This document shows, piece after piece, positions 1 through 6,878 of a stretch of 10,168 nucleotides of DNA. Every line of letters starts with the position of its first letter. The first letter of the stretch is position 1. The translations under genes were made by a program, and so were the position numbers. The stretch is from Betaproteobacteria bacterium TMED156. Lineage in GTDB: Bacteria; Pseudomonadota; Gammaproteobacteria; Burkholderiales; Burkholderiaceae_A. The stretch covers positions 1 to 10,168 of the forward strand of contig NHHF01000005.1 in NCBI GenBank assembly GCA_002171155.1, in the 5' to 3' direction. The notes beneath the pieces are model-generated. The model worked only from the letters and a program-made list of their open reading frames with translations, made no database searches and was not told where the DNA came from.

Positions 1-1293
1 TGTTCCCTCAGCCATCGATGGGTGAGTAAAATGGGTAAGTTCGATTATTCCTGAGGAATCAAAATCTAAGTTACCAATGGTCATAATTTTTGAGTTTACA
101 AAACGCAAACGTGGACTCCACTCGTAGGGAGGTAAAATTGGTGCCCCTGGATCTTGTAAAACTTGATATCTTTGAAACATTGTCTGATATCGCCAACCCA
201 TAAAATTACCATGCATTTGAATGTTCGCCGGTAATATACGCTGAGAAGCAGCAAGAACAGAAGAACCAAAATCAGCAAAGTAATTATTGTCTGAGACCCT
301 TATTCCACTTATTCCTAATAATTTGTCGTTCGACAAGTGAAATGTGTGAGAAATTCTTGCTAACCATCTGTCTTCATTCGTAATTCTGTCAGAGGGTAGT
401 AATTGAAAACCTAATTCACCAGCTTGATTATTACTTAAAAAACGAAATTCACCTCCCAATTGCACCCCTCTTCTTCCGACAATTCTTGGGAAAAGAGTTA
501 AATCTCGGTTTGGAGCAAGGTTCCAATAGTAAGGTGCAGTTAGATCTAAACCCAACTTAGAATTAAAAGAAAAAGTTGGAGCTAGCAGACCTGTTTTTCT
601 TTTCCCAGAAATTGAAAAAGAAATATCTCCTAGAGGTAATACTTTTGAATCATTCCAGAACAGTGCTGAATTCTGGGTTTCAGCAACTGACCTTATATCA
701 TCTACTAAGATTGAAGTCGATCTAACTTCCCAAGCAGGTCGATCTAATGAACAAGTGGTAAAAGTTGCATCCTTAAGTAAAATTTCACGATGTTGAACAA
801 ATTCAACTTTTTGGGCAAATCCCCTACCATTGATTCTACTAAAGTCGTATGTTACTTGTTCAAAAAATCCTTGCATAGTCGATGGATTTAAAACAAGTCT
901 AGGGCCAACGAAGAGTTCTCCCTCTCTAAATAAGGTTACACCTCCACTTGCATCTAATTCACCATCAACCAAATCGTAATTTAATTTATCTGCTTTTAGA
1001 CTCATACCCATTCTTCTGAGTTGAGCATTTTTTTTAACAATTATAAAGTCATCAATCTGACCCTCGATTTCCTCTCCGCTCAAATAATTTGGTCCAGAGC
1101 TTGATTCAGGCTTAAGTCTTAATTCTGTGTCTAACCGTAAATGGTTAGAAACTGATTGTTCATTATAGATTTTTCTCTCATCGGCAATTAATTTATTAAA
1201 ACTTAAAAAGAAAATTGTAAATGCAATTAAGCACCACCTTAATGTTAATAAGGAGTATAAATAAGAATTAACACTAATATCTTTGTTTTTCAT
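1..1293 (-). CDS. lptD: LPS-assembly protein LptD, N-terminal part (gene cut by left edge)
   Basis: LptD is the outer-membrane beta-barrel that, with the lipoprotein LptE, takes LPS from the periplasmic LptA bridge and inserts it into the outer leaflet. Reading the minus strand from the ATG at 1293, the frame stays open for exactly 431 codons to the window edge; family members are usually around 750-800 residues, so the rest of the barrel lies outside. Residues 1-37 form a signal peptide with a hydrophobic core at about 22-32 and a likely cut after LIA37. Residues about 80-160 match the periplasmic OstA/LptA-like jellyroll. From about 180 the LptD barrel domain begins, with TTCSLDRPAW (Cys181), GKRKTGLLAPTF (230-241), PYYWNLAPN (254-262) and LPSDR (299-303), all typical of the family. 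Cys181 corresponds to E. coli Cys173, but the mature N-terminus has no cysteine. The gene diverges from amgK, as is usual in Betaproteobacteria; surA would be expected beyond the left edge. Identification is secure. Confidence 0.94.
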   Translation of the reverse strand, partial: MKNKDISVNSYLYSLLTLRWCLIAFTIFFLSFNKLIADERKIYNEQSVSNHLRLDTELRLKPESSSGPNYLSGEEIEGQIDDFIIVKKNAQLRRMGMSLKADKLNYDLVDGELDASGGVTLFREGELFVGPRLVLNPSTMQGFFEQVTYDFSRINGRGFAQKVEFVQHREILLKDATFTTCSLDRPAWEVRSTSILVDDIRSVAETQNSALFWNDSKVLPLGDISFSISGKRKTGLLAPTFSFNSKLGLDLTAPYYWNLAPNRDLTLFPRIVGRRGVQLGGEFRFLSNNQAGELGFQLLPSDRITNEDRWLARISHTFHLSNDKLLGISGIRVSDNNYFADFGSSVLAASQRILPANIQMHGNFMGWRYQTMFQRYQVLQDPGAPILPPYEWSPRLRFVNSKIMTIGNLDFDSSGIIELTHFTHPSMAEGT

Positions 1294-1350
1294 TAACTAA
1301 CCATGAAAAGTTTTGAGAATTTTGCGACTATTAAAAATGATAGCCGAGTT
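1294..1350. promoter_or_regulatory. Divergent lptD/amgK start region
   Basis: Only nine bases (1294-1302) separate the lptD ATG from the first possible amgK ATG; if amgK starts at the second ATG (1351) the gap is 57 bases. Either way there is no room for two ordinary promoters in the spacer, so at least one promoter must lie inside the opposite gene. I could not find a convincing paired -35/-10 on either strand, so this marks where divergent control must sit and not a defined promoter. Confidence 0.35.
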
Positions 1351-2367
1351 ATGTCTGCAATTGACTGGATAAACACTTTAAATTTGTCAAAAAATATTAA
1401 TATTGACAGCATAAGACCTGCATCCGAAGACGCCTCATTCAGACGTTACTTCCGAATAAATTTTAAAAACAGCCGTAAATCCTTGATTTTAATGGACTCT
1501 CCTCCAGAAAAAGAACCATTGAATCAATTTCTTTACGTTTCTAAAATTTTCTTAGATGCAAAGATCAAGGTTCCAAAAATTTTTGAAGAAAATGAGTTAG
1601 ATGGCTTTTTGCTAATTGAAGATTTTGGAATAGAGACTTACCTAAATAATTACAATAACAATCCTGACTCAATTACTGAGTTAATTGAAATGGGTTGCAA
1701 TTCAATAATAAAATTGCAGTCATGGGGTCTTGTTAATGATTTGAACTCTCTGAATTTACCAATTTTTACTAAGGATATGCTCCTTGATGAGGCTGGACTA
1801 TTCGACACCTGGTTTCTTAAAAGACATTTAAAAATTAATTTAAAAAATTTTGAAAAAGAAGAACTAACAAAAATATTGAAAAATTTATGTAAAAAAATTT
1901 CTACAGGACCAAAAGTAATAGTACATAGAGATTTTCATAGCAGAAACTTAATGTTCATTAGTAAGGAAAAACAACCAGGTATTCTTGACTTTCAGGATGC
2001 AGTATTAGGTCCAATTAGTTACGACTTAGCTTCTTTAATTAGGGATGCTTACTATAATTGGGACTATCATCAAGAATTAATTTGGACTAAACAATATTGG
2101 GAAAAGGCAAAAAAAGAAAACTTGTTGATTGCAGAGTGTTTCGGTGAATTTTGGAATGATTTTGAGCTAAACAGTATACAAAGACACTTAAAAGTAATGG
2201 GTATATTTTGCAGACTAGCATACAGAGACAAGAAAAAAAAATATCTTAATGATTTAAAGAGAGTAAGAAATAAGTGCCTCGAAATTCTGTTAAGGCACAA
2301 CGAATTTGAATACCTTGCAGAACTCTTAGCAAAAATAGAAAAAACTGATAAAAAAAGTGAAATTTAG
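1303..2367 (+). CDS. amgK: N-acetylmuramate/N-acetylglucosamine anomeric kinase AmgK
   Basis: AmgK phosphorylates the C1 hydroxyl of MurNAc (and GlcNAc) recovered from the cell wall, giving MurNAc-1-phosphate for MurU. This is the recycling route found in Pseudomonas and many Betaproteobacteria in place of the MurQ route. The protein has the aminoglycoside-phosphotransferase fold: an N-terminal ASFRRYFRI motif, a hinge-like LLIEDFG stretch, the catalytic loop VHRDFHSRN (207-215; Asp210 as base, Asn215 for metal) and the metal-binding ILDFQDA (227-233; Asp229), followed by GPISYDLASLIRD. The next gene encodes MurU, which makes AmgK much more likely than another kinase of this fold. Two starts are possible. 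The ATG at 1303 gives 354 residues; the ATG at 1351 gives 338 and begins close to where known AmgK proteins begin. Neither has a Shine-Dalgarno sequence, and the longer form is listed. A nine-A run sits at 2233-2241. Function is assigned from family and context. Confidence 0.86.
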   Translation: MKSFENFATIKNDSRVMSAIDWINTLNLSKNINIDSIRPASEDASFRRYFRINFKNSRKSLILMDSPPEKEPLNQFLYVSKIFLDAKIKVPKIFEENELDGFLLIEDFGIETYLNNYNNNPDSITELIEMGCNSIIKLQSWGLVNDLNSLNLPIFTKDMLLDEAGLFDTWFLKRHLKINLKNFEKEELTKILKNLCKKISTGPKVIVHRDFHSRNLMFISKEKQPGILDFQDAVLGPISYDLASLIRDAYYNWDYHQELIWTKQYWEKAKKENLLIAECFGEFWNDFELNSIQRHLKVMGIFCRLAYRDKKKKYLNDLKRVRNKCLEILLRHNEFEYLAELLAKIEKTDKKSEI

Positions 2368-2396
2368 CAAGTGTGAAACTAGTATTAACCTTTAAT

Positions 2397-3128
2397 ATGA
2401 ATGTAATGATTTTAGCAGCTGGATATGGGAAACGTTTGAAACCCATAACTGACACAATTCCAAAACCACTTATTGAAATAAATGGAACTAGTTTATTGAA
2501 AAAACATCTTGTCAATTTGGACAATGCAAATTTTTCAAATGTAACAATAAATCTGTCCCATCTCGGATTTAAAATATGTAGAAGATTTGGCAACAAATTT
2601 GGAAAAAATATAAATATAAGATATAGCTTTGAACCATCTGTTCCTTTAGAAACTGCTGGAGGTATTGCTTATGCCGAACCGTGGAACAATTCCAATGAGC
2701 CATTTTTGGTAATTAATAGTGATGTATGGTCAGACTGGAATTTTAATAATGCATATAAAATTGCTCAAGAAATGAAAAATAAAAAAACATTGGCATGCTT
2801 GATTATGGTCAAAAATCCTCCGAATCATTTTGGTGATTACCTCTTGGAAAGAAATACCGGCTTGATTAAAAGTCTGCATACAGAAAAAAAAACAAATAAA
2901 ATCATAGAGAAGTTAACATTCTCTGGTTTAGCTATTTATCATCCTTACATGTTTAATACTGTTAAGAAAGGAGAGCGTATAGCATTAAAAAAAATCTTTG
3001 ACCTAGCAATTGCTAAAAAGTCAGTATTAGGAAAAAAATATATTGGGAACTGGAGTGACATTGGTACACATGAAAGATTAGAAAAATTAAGAACAGAAAT
3101 TTTAAAAAGAAGAACAAACAATGGTTAA
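2397..3128 (+). CDS. murU: N-acetylmuramate-1-phosphate uridylyltransferase MurU
   Basis: MurU joins MurNAc-1-phosphate, made by AmgK, to UTP, giving UDP-MurNAc, so recycled sugar re-enters peptidoglycan synthesis without the fosfomycin-sensitive MurA step. The protein is a GT-A nucleotidyltransferase. It opens with MILAAGYGKRLKPIT (sugar-nucleotide P-loop) and TIPKPLIEI, then PLETAGGI, the metal-binding NSDVW (Asp109 from this start; often NGDVW in relatives), LTFSGLAIYHP and NWSDIGTHERL near the C-terminus. A GTG at 2373 would add eight residues, but relatives begin right at the MILAAG segment, so the ATG at 2397 (or 2406) fits better. No Shine-Dalgarno is visible. At 243 residues it is about 20 longer than the Pseudomonas enzyme, mostly lysine-rich stretches. 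Glucose-1-phosphate-type nucleotidyltransferases are the main alternative, but pairing with amgK favours MurU. Confidence 0.86.
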   Translation: MNVMILAAGYGKRLKPITDTIPKPLIEINGTSLLKKHLVNLDNANFSNVTINLSHLGFKICRRFGNKFGKNINIRYSFEPSVPLETAGGIAYAEPWNNSNEPFLVINSDVWSDWNFNNAYKIAQEMKNKKTLACLIMVKNPPNHFGDYLLERNTGLIKSLHTEKKTNKIIEKLTFSGLAIYHPYMFNTVKKGERIALKKIFDLAIAKKSVLGKKYIGNWSDIGTHERLEKLRTEILKRRTNNG

Positions 3129-3134
3129 AATAAA

Positions 3135-4502
3135 ATGATGGATATGAAAAAAAAATTTGGTGGGTCATTTGGACCAATCCATAAAAAAAATCATTTACAG
3201 AGAAGAAAAAGACTATCTAAGTGGATGTTGAACCAAACAAATGGCGAACCATCTGTTGCTTTTTTTTTCAGTGGCAGTGAAAAAATAAGGAACGGTGATG
3301 TTTATTATCCATTTCGCCCTAATAGCGACTTTTATTATCTTACAGGATTCGAAGAACCAAATGCTTGGTTGATTATAACTTGCACCGAAAAAGAACGTTT
3401 CAGTGACACTATCCTTTGCCAACCTAAAGACCCAATTAGTGAAATCTGGAATGGAACAAGGGTGGGTCCTAAAGAAGCACTAAAAAAATATTTTTTAAAA
3501 AAATCTTTTTCTATTGAAAATTTAGAAAAAGTCCTAGAAATGGAGTTTGAAATTGCCAAAAATCTTTTTTTTCCATTTTATCAATCATACAAAATTGACG
3601 AATTGGTTGAAAATTGTTTTAAAAAAATTAAAAAACAAGGAAGGTCAAAAAAAAATCCCCCTCAAAAAATATTTGATGTATCACAAACAGTTTCAGGGTT
3701 TCGTCAAATTAAAGATTCAAATGAAATTGCAACAATGAAAAAAGCCGCAGAAATATCTGCTGCGGCTCATATTAGAGCAATGAAGTTTTGTAAACCTGGT
3801 ATTCATGAATACGAAGTTGAGGCGGAGTTGGTTCACGAATTTAATAAAAATGGGTCACAGTCTGTCGCATATCCTTCAATAGTAGCTTGTGGTCCAAACA
3901 CATGTATTCTTCATCATAGAGCAGGTAAAAGAATACTCCAAAAAGATGAAATGCTTCTAATTGACGCCGGATGCGAAATTGATGGATATGCATCTGATAT
4001 AACCCGAAGCTACCCTGTAGCTGGTAAATTTTCTTCTCCCCAACGTGATTTATATGAAGTTGTGTTGGCAGCTCAAAAGGCAGCAATTTCCTCCACAAAA
4101 CCAGATGTTGATTTTTTGGAACCTCATCATGCGGCAGTAAGGGTTTTATCCCAAGGGATGATTGACCTAGGATTATTTAGTAAAAAAAGCCTAAACGAAG
4201 TAATCGAAAATGAACTTTACAAAAAATTTTATATGCATAAAACTGGACATTGGCTTGGTATGGACGTGCATGATGTCGGAGATTATTCCAAACTTTTAAA
4301 GCCTGGAATGACTTTAACTATTGAACCTGGATGTTATATAACTCCCTCAAAAGAAGTTTCCAAAGATTTTTGGAATACTGGTATAAGAATAGAGGATGAC
4401 GCACTTGTGACAGAAAAAGGTTGTGAACTTATCACAAGAGATGTTCCAGTAGAAATTAAAGACATTGAGGCAATCATGAATAATTTTAAAAATGACATTT
4501 GA
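3135..4502 (+). CDS. pepP: Xaa-Pro aminopeptidase (PepP, M24B)
   Basis: PepP is a cytoplasmic dimanganese enzyme that removes the N-terminal residue from peptides with proline second. The N-terminal creatinase-like domain (about 15-195) includes FRPNSDFYYLTGFEEP. The C-terminal pita-bread domain carries all five metal ligands: Asp277 (LIDAGCE), Asp288 (SDITRSYP), His372 (HKTGHWLGMDVHD), Glu397 (TIEPG) and Glu420 (RIEDD). The flanking His368 and His379 match the E. coli active-site histidines. Spacings between ligands match E. coli almost exactly, and 455 residues is close to the usual 440. The start is uncertain, because ATGs lie at 3135, 3138 and 3144 and none has a Shine-Dalgarno; relatives usually begin near residue 15-20 of this reading. 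The gene follows murU after six bases and overlaps fis by 11. It holds two nine-A runs (3147-3155, 3647-3655) and a nine-T run (3260-3268). Confidence 0.94.
   Translation: MMDMKKKFGGSFGPIHKKNHLQRRKRLSKWMLNQTNGEPSVAFFFSGSEKIRNGDVYYPFRPNSDFYYLTGFEEPNAWLIITCTEKERFSDTILCQPKDPISEIWNGTRVGPKEALKKYFLKKSFSIENLEKVLEMEFEIAKNLFFPFYQSYKIDELVENCFKKIKKQGRSKKNPPQKIFDVSQTVSGFRQIKDSNEIATMKKAAEISAAAHIRAMKFCKPGIHEYEVEAELVHEFNKNGSQSVAYPSIVACGPNTCILHHRAGKRILQKDEMLLIDAGCEIDGYASDITRSYPVAGKFSSPQRDLYEVVLAAQKAAISSTKPDVDFLEPHHAAVRVLSQGMIDLGLFSKKSLNEVIENELYKKFYMHKTGHWLGMDVHDVGDYSKLLKPGMTLTIEPGCYITPSKEVSKDFWNTGIRIEDDALVTEKGCELITRDVPVEIKDIEAIMNNFKNDI
3738..3767 (-). terminator. Terminator-shaped hairpin antisense to pepP (speculative)
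   Basis: The arms AGCCGCAG (3743-3750) and CTGCGGCT (3760-3767) pair perfectly over eight bases around a nine-base loop. Read on the minus strand, the GC-rich stem is followed at once by six T (3743-3738), the classical intrinsic-terminator shape. It lies in coding DNA for alanine-rich residues of pepP, so it may be a by-product of GCC/GCA/GCG codons. On the plus strand there is no following T run, so it should not end pepP transcription. Confidence 0.25.
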
Positions 4503-4791
4503 GAATAAATCCATAAAAAAAAACGAGCCGAGAATTGATAAAACAATTCAAGATTCTTTAGAGCTTTATTTTAATAATTTAGGCGAACAAAAGCCTCACG
4601 CAGTCTTGCAGATGGTTATTGGTGCCGCTGAAAAATCAACTGTAGAATTTGTTCTTAAAAAAACTAAACATAATATCAGTCTAACGAGTCAGATTCTTGG
4701 TATCACAAGGTCGACTCTGAGAAAAAAAATATCAAAACATAAGATTTTAGTTCGTAACAAGTACTCGACTTCCAAAAATATAATTAACTAA
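4492..4791 (+). CDS. fis: Fis family nucleoid-associated DNA-binding protein
   Basis: Fis is a small dimeric protein that bends DNA, activates rRNA promoters and assists site-specific recombination. The 99-residue product keeps the usual plan: a basic, variable N-terminus, a dimerisation helix around DSLELYFNNLG (21-31), the helix EKSTVEFVLKKTKHN (47-61), and a C-terminal helix-turn-helix at about 62-85 containing LGITRSTLRKKI (69-80), equivalent to MGINRGTLRKKL in E. coli. After the point where E. coli Fis ends, this one runs on for about 13 residues. The ATG at 4492 overlaps the pepP stop by 11 bases, and the nearest purine-rich stretch (GAGG at 4467-4470) is too far away to serve it, so coupling to pepP translation is likely. 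The adjacent purH is its usual betaproteobacterial neighbour; the dusB-type gene often found upstream of fis is not here. A nine-A run occurs at 4515-4523. Confidence 0.88.
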   Translation: MTFENKSIKKNEPRIDKTIQDSLELYFNNLGEQKPHAVLQMVIGAAEKSTVEFVLKKTKHNISLTSQILGITRSTLRKKISKHKILVRNKYSTSKNIIN

Positions 4792-4797
4792 TTAATT

Positions 4798-6390
4798 ATG
4801 AAAATAAACACGTGCCTTATTTCAGTTTATGACAAAACCAATATTTTAAGTTTTGCAAAATTTTTGAAGTCTTATAATATTCAAATTGTCTCAACAGGAG
4901 GAACTGCAGATATATTAAAAAACAACAAAATTGAAGTTACTTTGGTTGATGAAATAACTAATTTCCCTGAAATCTTGGATGGTAGGGTTAAAACGCTGCA
5001 TCCATCTATTCATGGTGGGCTGCTGGCAAAAAGAAATAATCAAACTCACATGAAAACTATAGAAGATCACAACATAAAGCCTATTGATATGTTGGTTACT
5101 AATTTGTACCCGTTTAGAGAAAAACGAAAACAATCAAACAGTACAGATGAAATTATTGAAAATATTGATATCGGGGGTTCAACTTTGCTCAGGGCTGCTG
5201 CAAAAAATTTCAATGATGTTTTAGTAGTAACCGACCCTAATGATTATTCAATGATTATTAGTTTAATAAAAAAGAATCAAATTTCTTTAGAGTTAAGGAT
5301 TGCACAAGCAACTAAAGCTTTCGATTCCAGTTGGAGATATGAAAGAGAAATTAGTAATTTTTTTAATGTGATGAATAAAAAATATTTTACTAATAATAAA
5401 CACAGTAAATCTGATTTAAATTCTACCTTCTTAGAAAAGTCGCTTTTTTCGATTAATTTTAAAAAATATTCAAAACTTAGATATGGTGAAAATCCACATC
5501 AAAATGCTGCTATTTATCATGATGAAAAAACAGAGGGTAAAGAACTAATTTGTTCAAATCAAATTCAAGGAAAAGAACTCTCATTCAACAATATTGTCGA
5601 TGCGGATACTGCATCACAATGCGTAGAAATGTTTATGAATCCGGCATGTGTGATTGTAAAACATGCTAACCCTTGTGGGGTTGCTGAAGCTGAATCTTGT
5701 TTGGATGCATTTCAAAGAGCAAAATTGACAGATGTCATTTCTTCTTTTGGGAGTGTAATAGCATTTAATAAATTAGTTGATCAAGAGCTTGCTAAACTCA
5801 TAAGTGAGCAATTTATTGAACTTATTATTGCTCCAGAATTTACAAAAGGGGCATTAAAAATGTTTTCAAAAAGGGAAAATCTTAGAGTCATAAAAAAACA
5901 AAATTCTAATGCTATTTCAGATAATAATTTAGAAATTAAGACTATTAAAGGCGGATATTTAGTTCAGACTTCTGATTATTACAAGTCAAATACACTTGAT
6001 TTAAGTTTTGTAACTAAAATTAAGCCGTCCGAAAAAGAATTATCTGATTTAAAATTTGCATGGCATGTTTCCAACTGGGTAAAAAGTAACGCAATTGTTT
6101 TTTGTCGTGATTATAGGACTTTGGGAATAGGTGCGGGTCAAATGAGTCGATTAGACTCGGTTAAAATAGCAAAAATCAAAGCACAACAAGCAGGTCTCTC
6201 ATTAGAAAACTCTGTTGTCGCTTCGGATGCTTTTTTCCCATTTAGAGATGGAGTGGATGTTTTATCAGATGTTGGTGCAAAAAGTGTAATTCAACCTGGA
6301 GGATCAATTAAGGACTCTGAAATAATAAAAGCAGCAGACGAGCATAATATTTCGATGGTTTTTACTAGCATTAGACATTTTCGGCATTGA
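4798..6390 (+). CDS. purH: Bifunctional AICAR formyltransferase/IMP cyclohydrolase PurH
   Basis: PurH carries out the last two steps of de novo IMP synthesis: formyl transfer from 10-formyl-THF to AICAR, then ring closure. The N-terminal MGS-like cyclohydrolase domain (about 1-145) shows STGGTADIL (32-40) and DGRVKTLHP (61-69). The C-terminal AICAR transformylase domain includes LRYGENPHQ, the catalytic Lys288-His289 pair in VKHANPCGVA, IQPGGSIKDSE and the closing RHFRH. At 530 residues it has the normal length. One motif is odd: where bacterial enzymes usually read DPTSAFGG, this one reads DVISSFGS (312-319), and the usual GMRHFRH ending is SIRHFRH. Catalytic residues are intact, so it should be active. 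It starts six bases after fis, with an AT-only leader and no Shine-Dalgarno, and ends two bases before ruvC. Identification is certain. Confidence 0.98.
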   Translation: MKINTCLISVYDKTNILSFAKFLKSYNIQIVSTGGTADILKNNKIEVTLVDEITNFPEILDGRVKTLHPSIHGGLLAKRNNQTHMKTIEDHNIKPIDMLVTNLYPFREKRKQSNSTDEIIENIDIGGSTLLRAAAKNFNDVLVVTDPNDYSMIISLIKKNQISLELRIAQATKAFDSSWRYEREISNFFNVMNKKYFTNNKHSKSDLNSTFLEKSLFSINFKKYSKLRYGENPHQNAAIYHDEKTEGKELICSNQIQGKELSFNNIVDADTASQCVEMFMNPACVIVKHANPCGVAEAESCLDAFQRAKLTDVISSFGSVIAFNKLVDQELAKLISEQFIELIIAPEFTKGALKMFSKRENLRVIKKQNSNAISDNNLEIKTIKGGYLVQTSDYYKSNTLDLSFVTKIKPSEKELSDLKFAWHVSNWVKSNAIVFCRDYRTLGIGAGQMSRLDSVKIAKIKAQQAGLSLENSVVASDAFFPFRDGVDVLSDVGAKSVIQPGGSIKDSEIIKAADEHNISMVFTSIRHFRH

Positions 6391-6392
6391 TT

Positions 6393-6878
6393 ATGACGAA
6401 AGAATATAACTTAATTGGTATAGATCCTGGACTAAATACAACTGGATATGGGATTGTCACTATAAAATCTAAACAAATCACTTACAAAGCCAGTGGAGTA
6501 ATTACAACTGATTCTAATGAAACCGAATTTTTAAGGTTAAAAGAGATTTTTACAGGAATAAGTGAAATAGTTGAAAAATTTCGACCAACTCATGCAGTTG
6601 TTGAAAAAATATTTGTCAATATAAATGCTTCCTCAACTTTATCACTTGGGCAAGCCAGAGGTGTGGTAATTGCCGCTCTTGCCTTGCATCAAATGCATGT
6701 TCATGAGTTAACACCTCTAGAAATTAAAAAATCTGTTGTGGGTACTGGTAGAGCCAGCAAAAAACAGGTGCAATTTATGATTCAAAATCTATTGAACCTT
6801 AATCATTCGCCAGGAAGCGATGCTTCGGATGCATTAGCGTGTGCCATAGCATGGAACAACAAGGTAACTATCCAGTGA
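6393..6878 (+). CDS. ruvC: Holliday-junction resolvase RuvC
   Basis: RuvC is a dimeric, Mg-dependent endonuclease that nicks Holliday junctions symmetrically in the RuvABC complex. The RNase H-like fold is clear: GIDPGLNTTGYG (9-20) with Asp11, AVVEKIFV (68-75) with Glu71, LSLGQARG (83-90), and SDASDALACAIA (142-152 region) with Asp143 and Asp146. These are the four catalytic acids (E. coli Asp7, Glu66, Asp138, Asp141). The reading frame extends upstream to a TTG at 6387 that overlaps the purH stop; the ATG at 6393 is preferred because it puts the first strand at the family's usual distance. The product is 161 residues against about 173 in E. coli. Its TGA is shared with the GTG of ruvA (GTGA), so translation of the two is probably coupled. 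Confidence 0.97.
   Translation: MTKEYNLIGIDPGLNTTGYGIVTIKSKQITYKASGVITTDSNETEFLRLKEIFTGISEIVEKFRPTHAVVEKIFVNINASSTLSLGQARGVVIAALALHQMHVHELTPLEIKKSVVGTGRASKKQVQFMIQNLLNLNHSPGSDASDALACAIAWNNKVTIQ

Noticed and set aside
1337..1390. TTGACA and TATCAT on the minus strand upstream of lptD as a promoter
   Set aside because: The two boxes are about 42 bases apart, far from the 16-18 needed, and neither has a good partner at correct spacing.
2070..2596. Overlapping open frames on the minus strand across the amgK end and murU start
   Set aside because: They lie opposite well-supported genes, show no recognisable motif, and are Phe/Leu/Ser-rich as expected from the reverse complement of Lys/Asn-rich coding DNA.
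4780..4800. AT-only near-palindromes in the spacers before purH, tolQ and tolR as operators or terminators
   Set aside because: They have no G-C pairs in the stems and no T run after a stable stem; low-complexity AT spacers explain them.
6387..6392. TTG at 6387 as the ruvC start
   Set aside because: It overlaps the purH stop and adds two residues before an ATG at 6393 that fits the family N-terminus.
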